NCBI GenBank assembly: GCA_022614705.1
Contig: JAKEIB010000005.1
Span: 1 to 20,518 of the forward strand
Source: Planctomycetota bacterium
GTDB taxonomy: Bacteria; Planctomycetota; Planctomycetia; Pirellulales; Lacipirellulaceae
Direction: 5' to 3'
DNA: 20,518 nucleotides
The notes under the pieces were generated by a model. It saw nothing but the letters and a program-made list of their open reading frames with translations, did not search any database and was not told the DNA's origin. Positions 7,829 through 15,099 of the stretch are shown in pieces (positions within the stretch are counted from its first letter, which is position 1; each line of letters starts with the position of its first letter). Made by a program: the position numbers and the translations under genes.

Positions 7829-7881
7829 GTGGTCGCGTCTCTCCGAGACGCGAATTTCGAGTCTCGGAGAGACTCGTCCAC
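7829..7881. repeat. Inverted pair of GTCTC hairpins
   Basis: Two perfect hairpins face each other. The first has 9-base arms (7833-7841 and 7845-7853) around TCC; the second has 8-base arms (7858-7865 and 7869-7876) around GGA. Each is bounded on its outer side by GTGG (7829-7832 on plus, 7881-7878 on minus), close to the GTAG seen at other hairpins in this window. It lies just 3' of the APC permease stop codon. Confidence 0.85.
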
Positions 7882-7888
7882 AGTTCGC

Positions 7889-9919
7889 TCACCCAATGAT
7901 CACCCGCGGTTGCTTCTTGGAATCGGGTTCGGCTTTGAGAATCAGCTCGCGCACCAGCCAGGGGACGTTGCCTTCGCCGAAGAGCAAGAAGCTCAAATTG
8001 GCGGCGAGCGGGCTTTCGCCGGACCAGCCGAAATGGATTTCCGGCGGCTTTCCGGTTTTCGACAGCTCCAGCGCCACCGTGGCAATGGCATGCGCGACCG
8101 ATGCGCAGCGCGTGAGCTTGAGCACGAAACGCTCCTCTTCCTCTGTGACTTCGATCACCGGGTTGTGGTGAAACTCGCTCGGGTCGCCGACGGTCGCCTC
8201 GACGAACACAATCGGCGTTTTCGCCCCCAGGCGGTGAACTCGCCGAATCCGCTCATCTTTCTCGATGATCGTGTGATGCCCGGGCCGATGCGGAACGAGC
8301 ACCGGGAACTCCAGGTGCCGCAGCGCGTCCCACAGGAACCGCGAATGGTCGTCGACAAACTCGAACTTTTCGAATCGCAGCTCCGTGCTACGTCGCGTCC
8401 GCGAAATCATCGAGAAGACAATCACCGAAACGATGAACGCCCCGGCAATCTTCATGCCCTCGGGCTTTTCGACGATCACCGCGATCGTGGTGTAAAGAAA
8501 GATGAGCGAGATAACCAGGTAGCGCCACGACAGCCGCCTGTGCCACGGTCCGCGACGGCGACGCCAATCGATGATCGTCACCACAAAGCAATTGTTGCAG
8601 ATCAGCACCAGCACGCCCGTCGCATACGCGCCGGCCTGCGATTCGACGCTGGCGTCGAAGAACCACGAGACGAATAGGTTGATACCCGTGAATACGAGCA
8701 CGAGAATCCGAATCGCTTCGGCCCACCGCGGCGCCATGCCGTATCGCGGCAAGTATCTCGGCACCAGGTTGAGCAGCGCCGACATGGCACTCGCCCCGGC
8801 GAACCACAAAATCGCGACCGTGCTGGCGTCGTAAATCGTGCCGAAGGCCGTACCGAACATCGGATTGATCTTGGCCGCCGATTCACCGTGGGCCAGGTAG
8901 GCCAGCGCCCGGTTCGCAGCAGCGCCGCCTTCCTGAAGGTCCGCGGGGCGAATAAGCGTCGTCGTTACGAGCGATGACGTCAACAGGAAGAACGACATCG
9001 TCACGGCGGCCGTGGTAAGCAGCTTCTTGGTGCCGCGGATGCGCCCGAGCGGCTTGCGCTCGCGATCGTCCGCATCGCCGCGCACCAGCGGCATCACCGC
9101 GATGCCCGTCTCGAAGCCGCTCAGTCCCAACGCGAGTTTGGGAAACAGCACCAGGCAGATGATCGCGATGGAAAACGCGTCCCGGCCGGCAATCGGAGCG
9201 TGTTCTAAGTACCAGTTGCCCGTGATGACGTTCTCGTACCACGCGGTCAGCATGCTCGGATGGGTCGCCAGATAAGTCAGGCCGCTCAGGATTACGATCA
9301 GATTGAGCGCGAGGTAGACGGTGACGATGGTGACGGCGACCGCGATCACCTCTCGAAAGCCGCGCAGGAATAGTCCGCCCAGCAGCACCAGCAGCGCCAT
9401 GGTCACAAACATCTGATGCTGGAGTAAGGCCGGCGCATCTTCCCAATAGGGGTTGTGAATGAGATGCTCGGCGGCGTCGGCGGCGGAGAGCGTTTGCGTG
9501 AGGACAAAGTCGGTGGCCGCAAATCCGAGCAGCACCAGCACAACGAACTTCGACGTCCAGCCGCCCAAGATCCGCTCGGTCAATGCGACGGAGCCTTGCC
9601 CATGCGGCGATTTCTCCGAAATTCGGCGAAACACGGGCAGTGCGCCGAATAGCGTTAGCGCCACGAGCACGATCGTCGCCAGCGGCGCGAGCATACCCAC
9701 GGCGTCGAACGCGATCGACGGCTGATAGGCCAGCGTGCTGAAGTAGTCGACGCCCGTCAGGCACATTACCCACAGCCAGAAGCTCTGATGCGCGGGCGGC
9801 TGGATGACGGACGTCGATGGAGTGACGAGCCGTGCATCGACGGGCGGCGCGGCGGTGCTGGCCTCTGGTGCGGGAATCTCCGCCAGCGGCTTTTCCGCGC
9901 CAACTTGGGGCGAGTTCAT
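7889..9919 (-). CDS. APC-type permease with soluble C-terminal domain
   Basis: This is a 676-residue membrane protein of the amino acid/polyamine/organocation type. Residues 1-45 are Pro/Ala-rich and hydrophilic. About 12 hydrophobic segments follow between 46 and 506, including GVDYFSTLAYQPSIAF (56-71), which looks like the broken first helix of this fold, and FPKLALGLSGFETGIA (259-274). Residues 511-676 are soluble and mixed alpha/beta in character, making the protein longer than the usual 450-500 residue APC members; that tail could be regulatory. The start at 9919 overlaps the stop codon of a 57-codon gene as ATGA, suggesting translational coupling. Substrate is not predictable; a potassium or amino acid carrier are both possible. 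Confidence 0.85.
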   Translation of the reverse strand: MNSPQVGAEKPLAEIPAPEASTAAPPVDARLVTPSTSVIQPPAHQSFWLWVMCLTGVDYFSTLAYQPSIAFDAVGMLAPLATIVLVALTLFGALPVFRRISEKSPHGQGSVALTERILGGWTSKFVVLVLLGFAATDFVLTQTLSAADAAEHLIHNPYWEDAPALLQHQMFVTMALLVLLGGLFLRGFREVIAVAVTIVTVYLALNLIVILSGLTYLATHPSMLTAWYENVITGNWYLEHAPIAGRDAFSIAIICLVLFPKLALGLSGFETGIAVMPLVRGDADDRERKPLGRIRGTKKLLTTAAVTMSFFLLTSSLVTTTLIRPADLQEGGAAANRALAYLAHGESAAKINPMFGTAFGTIYDASTVAILWFAGASAMSALLNLVPRYLPRYGMAPRWAEAIRILVLVFTGINLFVSWFFDASVESQAGAYATGVLVLICNNCFVVTIIDWRRRRGPWHRRLSWRYLVISLIFLYTTIAVIVEKPEGMKIAGAFIVSVIVFSMISRTRRSTELRFEKFEFVDDHSRFLWDALRHLEFPVLVPHRPGHHTIIEKDERIRRVHRLGAKTPIVFVEATVGDPSEFHHNPVIEVTEEEERFVLKLTRCASVAHAIATVALELSKTGKPPEIHFGWSGESPLAANLSFLLFGEGNVPWLVRELILKAEPDSKKQPRVIIG

Positions 9920-10089
9920 TTCGATTTGCCTTCGCGAGCGTTCGCCGCCTGGCTACGAAATCGCTCCGCATGCCGTAGAAGCCGGATCTTGGCCGGCTTA
10001 CTGCGCCGCTTGCGTGAAAGCCGCTCGTACTTGTCCGCGAGCGCGGTTTTCACTTCGACGATATTTTCAGTTTGTGATTTCTTGGTCAC
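9916..10089 (-). CDS. Small basic protein, 57 codons, coupled to APC permease
   Basis: A short frame starts at GTG 10089, with AAGGA 9 bases upstream, and ends in a TGA that overlaps the ATG of the permease gene by 4 bases (ATGA). The product is soluble, basic and probably helical. It contains ADKYERLSRKRRSKPAKIR, followed by LLRHAERFRSQAA. Small proteins of this style (KYE-L-R-SKP-...-RHAxRFRxQA) recur in planctomycete genomes as hypothetical proteins, as I recall them. No Met codon lies in frame upstream before a stop. The ribosome binding site, the overlap and the coding-like composition make it a likely real gene. Its function is unknown; coupling suggests a role with the permease. Confidence 0.7.
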   Translation of the reverse strand: MTKKSQTENIVEVKTALADKYERLSRKRRSKPAKIRLLRHAERFRSQAANAREGKSK

Positions 10090-10113
10090 GAGTGTTGTTC
10101 CTTCTACCCGTAT

Positions 10114-10133
10114 GTCAGGCTTTCTAGCCTGAC
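10114..10133 (+). repeat. GTCAGGCT hairpin
   Basis: A perfect 8-base stem (GTCAGGCT and AGCCTGAC) surrounds a TTCT loop. It is paired with the related hairpin at 10146-10169 in the gap before the 57-codon gene. Confidence 0.85.
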
Positions 10134-10145
10134 TTCTGATTTCAT

Positions 10146-10169
10146 GTCAGGCTGGAAAGCCTAACCTAC
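10146..10169 (-). repeat. GTAG-footed hairpin abutting aldolase stop codon
   Basis: The stem is GTCAGGCT against AGCCTAAC with one mismatch and a GGAA loop. On the minus strand it begins with GTAG (10169-10166). Its first base is immediately next to the stop codon (10170-10172) of the HpaI-type gene, with no spacer. Confidence 0.85.
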
Positions 10170-10946
10170 TCAGTCCATGAACTCCGCGAATTTTTGTTCC
10201 AACGCGCGCAATCCAACGCGCAAGAAGTCGACGTCGCCGAAGATACTGAAAAACTGACAACCCAGCTCTCGGCATTTGCGGGCGTGTTCCACGTCGCGCG
10301 GCAACGTTCCCCAAGCTTTGCCCGCTTTCTTGGTTGCCGCGCCCACGCGCTGGAGCGCGTCGACGCACTTCGGGTGTAAAAACTCGCCCGGCACGCCTAG
10401 CGTGACCGATAAGTCGGCTGGCCCGACGAATAGCCAGTCCACGCCTTTCGTGGCCGCGATCTCGTCGATGATTTCGACGGATTCCGGCGTTTCGATTTGA
10501 ATCGCCAGCCAGCGGTCGCGATTGGCGCTCGCGACTTGCGTGGCCATATCGATTTCGCCGAACCGGCACTCAACATTGGCCCCAAAAAACCCGCGCTTTC
10601 CAACCGGCGGATATTTTGCCCACTCCACAGCTTGTTCAACTTCGGCCAGCGTGCGGACTTGCGCGATCATCACGCCGCTGCAGCCGGCTTCGTACGGACG
10701 CATGACCGTGGCGTAATCCGTGGGCGCCACGCGGGCGAACACGTCCTTCCCGGCGGCCCGGCAGGCCATCGCCATCAGCTCCAGCTGGGCGTGCGGAATC
10801 GCGGCGTGTTCCTGATCGATCCACACGCCGTGCATGTTGCCCAACGTCGCGGCCAACTCCAGCGACTTCGGCGTTGAGTACCCAATGACGTGCATCGCTC
10901 GCACGATCTTGCCCGACGACAGTCGCTCCTTGATGATGCTTGGCAT
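10170..10946 (-). CDS. HpcH/HpaI family aldolase
   Basis: This is a class II, metal-dependent aldolase of the HpcH/HpaI family, 258 residues, the usual length. Members cleave 2-keto-3-deoxy sugar acids or 4-hydroxy-2-oxo acids to pyruvate and an aldehyde. The fold starts with WIDQEHA (42-48), with the His47 region that serves as base in the family. Arg72 (FARV) and GKRGFFGANVE (116-126) fit the substrate pocket. The metal ligands are expected at Glu152 (IQIETPE) and Asp178 (GPADLS). The start at 10946 lacks a Shine-Dalgarno; the sequence before it runs into a hairpin repeat starting 7 bases upstream. The natural substrate is uncertain: a sugar-acid degradation role would fit the surrounding genes. 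Confidence 0.9.
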   Translation of the reverse strand: MPSIIKERLSSGKIVRAMHVIGYSTPKSLELAATLGNMHGVWIDQEHAAIPHAQLELMAMACRAAGKDVFARVAPTDYATVMRPYEAGCSGVMIAQVRTLAEVEQAVEWAKYPPVGKRGFFGANVECRFGEIDMATQVASANRDRWLAIQIETPESVEIIDEIAATKGVDWLFVGPADLSVTLGVPGEFLHPKCVDALQRVGAATKKAGKAWGTLPRDVEHARKCRELGCQFFSIFGDVDFLRVGLRALEQKFAEFMD

Positions 10947-10952
10947 TGCTTT

Positions 10953-11036
10953 GTAGGTTAGCCTTTCCAGGTCGCCACGGCGACTCGCTGCGGCGAGCTG
11001 ACCGGTGAACGCGTCAGGCTGGAAAGCCTAACGTAC
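10953..11036. repeat. Inverted repeat pair of the GTTAGCCT family
   Basis: The arms 10953-10969 (starting GTAGGTTAGCC) and 11020-11036 match at 15 of 17 positions. The intervening 50 bases contain smaller dyads (GTCGCC with GGCGAC). It belongs to the same family as 10146-10169 and lies directly upstream of the aldolase start. Confidence 0.8.
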
Positions 11037-11127
11037 GGATGGAAAGCAGAATGTTGACACAAGATACGCTTGTACGCAAGTCAACGCGATCGCGGCGAAA
11101 GGCGCAAAAGAATGCGCGATAACGGTT

Positions 11128-12747
11128 TCAGACGGTTTTTCGCCGGATCGATGAACAACGACGACGCAGTCGGGCAATGCAAGCCAAGCCGCCAAGAACG
11201 AGCGCGACGGCCGACGGCTCCGGCACGGAGGAATTCGACAATCCGCCGGCCCCGCCTCCGCTGCCGCCCGCGGTGTTGCCGAGATTTTTCTTCCAGATCA
11301 AATAGTCGGCGTCATTGATTTGCAAGTCTCCGTTGCCATCGGCCCCTGCGTAAGCCGTCGCGACGCTCGTGTTGCGAGTCTTCCGCCAGAGAACGTAATC
11401 GGCCGTATCCACGATGCCATCGCGGTTAAAATCGCCCGTGTTCACCGTGAGGATGAATGCCGTGTTGGTCTTGCTGATACCCCAGACCATTCCCGCGTCC
11501 AACTCAAACAGATTGATGTTGTTGAAGCTCCCGGAGATTAGGCCCGCCGTCAAAATCGTGAACGTGTAGAGAGTTTCCGATGGTGCTGCCGTAGCGGGCA
11601 GCGCGGGATTGTAGCCAAGCGTCGTAACGTTGAGATCGCCACCCAAAAGCGCGCCGCCGGTAGCAACGATCCGATCGTAGGTCGTGTCGGCCGTCGTGCC
11701 ATTAATCTGAATCTCCAACGATGCGCCAGGGTCTTGGCGGAACGAATCCACCGTAATTGATCCTAACTGTAGACCCGGCGCTAGCGTGCCGAGGTTAATC
11801 AGAGGCCGCGTGAGATTGGTCCCCTCGCGTATGCCGAGTTCACGTCCAACGCCGACGGTCAATGCGCCGGTTCCTGTAAAGAGCGTACCGGTATCGACAA
11901 ACGCATCGCGCGCAGAAAACGTCAATCCACCGGCGGGCACAGTAGTCGTCAAACCGCTGCCTAAGTAATCGATCCGCTCGGCATCCTGAAGAACTACGAG
12001 CAGGTCGGACTGCTGGCCATCGAGGAAAGGTACGCCATCTGAGCCTGGCGGATTAGCTGTATAGTTAAAAAAGGGCCCTCCGTCGCGCTGGCCGTCGTTG
12101 TTGGTGTCGGGATTCAGGTTGGTAATGTAGATAGGCGGCCCAGCATTGAACGCGTCGAACATAGCCATACCGTCACCTGCGACGCGCGCAAAAACCGTAA
12201 ATCCGCCGTCGATGCCATCCAGAAAGGCATTGTTATTCAAGTTGACGAACCATTGGTTCGTGGCGCTATTCGGACTCCCTCCGACCCGCGCCATCGCAAT
12301 CGTCCCCTTTACATTCGAACGCGTCGTCCCAACGCTATATTCGTTCACGACGGTCGGATTCGCCGTGGCGGGATTGCCGTCCAAATCCACCGTCGCAGTG
12401 GGATCGAGTGAGACATAAACCGGCGGCGGCTCGTCAACGAATACCGGATAGAAGCCACCGCCTTGAATCACGAAATCCTCTGCAAGACGGTGCATGATCG
12501 TGCCGTCATACTTGTCACCGTTCACATATTGCATGAAGTTTGCCTGAGTCAGCGGTTTGTCGTCGAAAAGCTCGATGAACGCCGTATCGCGCGAGCGGGA
12601 GGCCATAGTCAGATTATAGTCCAGCCGCACGAATTGGCTGGCGCTGGCTTGAAGCGCGTGCAGAGTCGAAACGGCGCCGACGGCCGCAATGAGAAAGTGC
12701 CCAAGCACGCCTATAGAAGCGCGGAGATCCCCCAAACGCATGCGCAT
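11128..12747 (-). CDS. Secreted cyclophilin-type peptidyl-prolyl isomerase with dockerin-like and PEP-CTERM segments
   Basis: This 539-residue exported protein has several modules. Residues 1-38 look like a signal peptide with a SAS/ASA-type cleavage region. Residues 40-200 are a cyclophilin domain: IMHRLAEDFVIQGGGF (84-99) with the catalytic Arg87, GTIAMAR (148-154), NSATNQWFVNL (160-170) and GGFTVFARV (181-189). Residues 285-435 resemble passenger-associated beta repeats. Residues 437-490 hold two Asp-rich Ca-binding-like segments (GDFNRDGIVDTADY and GADGNGDLQINDADY) typical of planctomycete dockerin-type tails. After a Gly-rich linker the PEP-CTERM signal VPEPSA (508-513), a hydrophobic helix and an Arg cluster end the protein. 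This predicts export and exosortase processing. A GAAGAG purine run precedes the start. Proline isomerisation of envelope proteins is likely; the passenger part is of unknown use. Confidence 0.9.
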   Translation of the reverse strand: MRMRLGDLRASIGVLGHFLIAAVGAVSTLHALQASASQFVRLDYNLTMASRSRDTAFIELFDDKPLTQANFMQYVNGDKYDGTIMHRLAEDFVIQGGGFYPVFVDEPPPVYVSLDPTATVDLDGNPATANPTVVNEYSVGTTRSNVKGTIAMARVGGSPNSATNQWFVNLNNNAFLDGIDGGFTVFARVAGDGMAMFDAFNAGPPIYITNLNPDTNNDGQRDGGPFFNYTANPPGSDGVPFLDGQQSDLLVVLQDAERIDYLGSGLTTTVPAGGLTFSARDAFVDTGTLFTGTGALTVGVGRELGIREGTNLTRPLINLGTLAPGLQLGSITVDSFRQDPGASLEIQINGTTADTTYDRIVATGGALLGGDLNVTTLGYNPALPATAAPSETLYTFTILTAGLISGSFNNINLFELDAGMVWGISKTNTAFILTVNTGDFNRDGIVDTADYVLWRKTRNTSVATAYAGADGNGDLQINDADYLIWKKNLGNTAGGSGGGAGGLSNSSVPEPSAVALVLGGLACIARLRRRCSSIRRKTV

Positions 12748-13096
12748 CGCTCTTCTTTACTGCTCCAATCGGTGGTCGGTCTGAGAAAACGTCGGCGCGG
12801 CCACTTGCCCATTCCATTTAGCGTACACGTGCCGTGCAAAACTGTCCAATCGCCCCCTCCCGGCACAACCCGTTCATCCGCTAGAATGGGCCGTTCTAAA
12901 GAACGTGGTTCCGCTCCAATCGTTGGAAAGTTGGGACCGCCAGCCTAATTTGACGTCGTTGTGATTTGAACAGGAGGACACAGAGATAACAGAATAAGGT
13001 CGTCTGCGTCACTCTGTTTCCTCTGTTTCCTCCTGTTCGAATTATTTCCACCACGGAAACACTCGCTCGCGCTTTTACAACCACAGGTGAACTACG
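12748..13096. other. Divergent intergenic region before xylA
   Basis: This 349-base gap between divergently transcribed genes must hold promoters for both. I see no convincing -35/-10 pair. Visible structure: a dyad CGTTCT-AA-AGAACG at 12892-12905 that could be an operator, and a long inverted repeat at 12965-13041. AGGTGA at 13085-13090 is the likely ribosome binding site for xylA. Confidence 0.5.
12965..13041. repeat. Inverted repeat with GAACAGGAGG arms
   Basis: The left arm (12965-12992) reads GAACAGGAGGACACAGAG in its core; the right arm (13013-13041) is its near-complement with about four mismatches. The loop is about 20 bases. It lies 55 bases before the xylA start, so it would be in the leader if transcription starts upstream of it. 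Confidence 0.8.
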
Positions 13097-14410
13097 ATGC
13101 CCGCCGCATTTCCCGAAGTCGAACGCATCCGCTACGAAGGCCCCCAGTCGAAGAACCCGCTCGCGTTTCACCACTATAACGCCGACGAGAAGGTCGGCGG
13201 CAAGACGATGCGCGACCATCTGCAGTTCAGCGTCGTGTATTGGCACACGTTCCGGGGAACCGGCGCCGACCCGTTCGGCCCCGGCTGCGCCGTGCGCCCC
13301 TGGGAAGACGGCACCGACTCGGTTGAAAACGCTCAAAAGCGCGCTCGCGTGGCCTTCGAGTTCATGGAGAAGCTCGGCAACCCGTTCTACGCGTTCCACG
13401 ATCGCGACGTCGCCCCGGAAGGCGCGAACCTGGCCGAGACGAATCGCAACCTCGACGCCGTCGTCAAAGTGCTCAAAGAGGAGCAGAAGCGGACCGGCAT
13501 CGGCCTGCTCTGGGGCACGGCCAACCTCTTCAGCAACCGCCGCTACATGCACGGCGCGGCCACTAGCCCGAATGCCGAGGCATTCGCCTTCGCGGCAGCG
13601 CAGGTGAAGAAGGCCCTCGAAGTCACCAAGGAACTCGGTGGCCAGGGCTACACGTTCTGGGGCGGCCGCGAGGGTTATCAGAATCTATGGAACACCAACA
13701 TGAAACGCGAGCTGGAACACCTGGCCCGCTTCCTGCACATGGCCGTCGATTACGCCAAGGAAATCGGCTTCACCGGCCAGTTCTACATTGAGCCCAAGCC
13801 GAAGGAACCGACCAAGCACCAGTACGATGCCGACGCGGCCGCGTGCTGCAACTTCCTCCGCGAGTACGATCTCATCGACCACCTCAAGCTCAACCTCGAA
13901 ACGAACCACGCCACTCTTGCCGGCCACACGATCCAACACGAGATGGAAGTCGCCGGCAGCGCGGGCGTTTTAGGCTCGATCGATGCCAACACGGGCGACA
14001 TGCTGCTCGGCTGGGACACCGACCAGTTCCCCACCGACATCTACCTCACCACGCAGTGCATGTACACGCTGCTCAAATACGGCGGCTTCACCAAGGGCGG
14101 CGTCAACTTCGACGCCAAGGTCCGCCGCGAAAGCTTTGAGCCGATCGACCTGTTCCACGCCCACATCGGCGGCATGGACGCCTTCGCCCGCGGCCTCAAG
14201 ATCGCCCACGCCATGCTCGCCGATGGCAAGCTCGAAGAACTCCTCCGCGACCGCTACTCAAGTTGGGACAACGGCCTGGGCAAAGAAATCGAGTCCGGCA
14301 AACACGGCTTCGCCTCGCTCGAAAAAGTCATGCTCGAAAAAGGCGACGCCGCCCCCAACAAAAGCGGCCGGCAGGAGATGATTGAGAATCTCATTAATAC
14401 GTATCTATAG
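13097..14410 (+). CDS. xylA: Xylose isomerase
   Basis: This enzyme interconverts D-xylose and D-xylulose (also D-glucose and D-fructose) using two divalent metal ions in the cytoplasm. The 437-residue protein matches the class II type in length and motif numbering: catalytic His101 and Asp104 in FYAFHDRD; metal ligands Glu232 (with Lys234, in IEPKPKEPTK), Glu268, His271, Asp296, Asp307, Asp309 and Asp339 are all present. VYWHTFRGTGADPFG (47-61) is a further family block. The start is ATG 13097 with AGGTGA about 6 bases upstream. No xylulokinase gene or xylose transporter that I can identify is adjacent; it looks monocistronic and converges with a small minus-strand gene. No terminator-like hairpin is visible in the 37 bases between them. 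Confidence 0.97.
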   Translation: MPAAFPEVERIRYEGPQSKNPLAFHHYNADEKVGGKTMRDHLQFSVVYWHTFRGTGADPFGPGCAVRPWEDGTDSVENAQKRARVAFEFMEKLGNPFYAFHDRDVAPEGANLAETNRNLDAVVKVLKEEQKRTGIGLLWGTANLFSNRRYMHGAATSPNAEAFAFAAAQVKKALEVTKELGGQGYTFWGGREGYQNLWNTNMKRELEHLARFLHMAVDYAKEIGFTGQFYIEPKPKEPTKHQYDADAAACCNFLREYDLIDHLKLNLETNHATLAGHTIQHEMEVAGSAGVLGSIDANTGDMLLGWDTDQFPTDIYLTTQCMYTLLKYGGFTKGGVNFDAKVRRESFEPIDLFHAHIGGMDAFARGLKIAHAMLADGKLEELLRDRYSSWDNGLGKEIESGKHGFASLEKVMLEKGDAAPNKSGRQEMIENLINTYL

Positions 14411-14447
14411 GGTCTATAGGGGACAAGACCGGCCGCGTGCTGCCGTA

Positions 14448-14720
14448 TCACGGCCATAGTCCGCGCCCGGCAAGCCACGTTACCAATGCTCCAATTACCA
14501 TGCCGCATGACAGAAAAAGCAGATTGCTGCGCGCTGCTGGAGGGGCAAACCAAAAAGCGATGAAAGCCAGGACAAGCCCAAATGCGATGCATACGGCACC
14601 AATAATCTGTCCTGGCCTACCGGTGATTCGCTTTTTCGACGTAAAAGGTAAACCTCTCTTGGTGAACCCCGCGATCCCCATGCCGATGATCAAAATGCCG
14701 AGATAGTAGAAGCCGCCCAT
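14448..14720 (-). CDS. Small membrane protein of unknown function
   Basis: A 90-residue protein with three hydrophobic segments (about 5-20, 37-58 and 66-85) separated by a basic loop (TKRGLPFTSKKRITGRPGQ). It begins at ATG 14720 with GAGGAG about 9 bases upstream, one of the better ribosome binding sites of the window, which supports it as real. I do not recognise a family. The gene converges with xylA and lies 64 bases past the DUF104 antitoxin gene. Confidence 0.65.
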   Translation of the reverse strand: MGGFYYLGILIIGMGIAGFTKRGLPFTSKKRITGRPGQIIGAVCIAFGLVLAFIAFWFAPPAARSNLLFLSCGMVIGALVTWLAGRGLWP

Positions 14721-14784
14721 TCTAAGCTCTCCTCAGGGGGAAAGTGGGGGTCAGGAATTCGATTGCACCTCTGGCTTGCAGCGC

Positions 14785-15060
14785 CTATGGCACCACGGTC
14801 TCAGTTCCAAACTGCCGGAAACCATCGTCGGTCTCCAGGACCGGAAGACTTTCAATTTCAGCCAACATTTTCTCAATGGCTGATCGCTGGCGCGCGAGTT
14901 CGTCCGGCGACAATTCTCCCACCGATTCACTGGGCGCCGCCGTGGGCACCCGCACCTCGACCTGCGTACCCTCAGCCAGATCCACCGGTTCGAGTGGGCG
15001 GAACACGCCGGCATTAAAAATGGCGGGGATTAATCGGCTCGTGTTGTCATTGTATCTCAC
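14785..15060 (-). CDS. DUF104 (AF2212-like) antitoxin-type protein, solitary
   Basis: The product carries the short DUF104 pattern IPAIFNAGVFRPLEPVDL followed by AEGTQVEV, seen in antitoxins that accompany PIN-domain toxins. The C-terminal half (about residues 45-80) is charged and predicted helical, as expected for the toxin-binding part. Length is about 91 residues. The start is uncertain: GTG at 15060 and TTG at 15063 are both possible, neither with a ribosome binding site, and no in-frame ATG exists. No PIN-domain gene is next to it on either side, so it is either an orphan or a relict of a toxin-antitoxin pair. Confidence 0.7.
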   Translation of the reverse strand: MRYNDNTSRLIPAIFNAGVFRPLEPVDLAEGTQVEVRVPTAAPSESVGELSPDELARQRSAIEKMLAEIESLPVLETDDGFRQFGTETVVP

Positions 15061-15099
15061 CAAGGAGGTGCGTCTATACAGACTGCTTCTTGGGTATCC

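Noticed and set aside
8883..9971. 362-codon minus-strand frame overlapping the permease
   Set aside because: Arg-rich shadow; it conflicts with the permease and with the coupled 57-codon gene.
11053..11085. GTTGAC/GTCAAC dyad with a TTGACA-like box
   Set aside because: Only 6 paired bases, no -10 box and no plus-strand gene downstream.
15061..15072. AAGGAGGTG on the plus strand as a ribosome binding site
   Set aside because: No plausible plus-strand gene begins within reach; the bases lie antisense to the antitoxin and methyltransferase genes.
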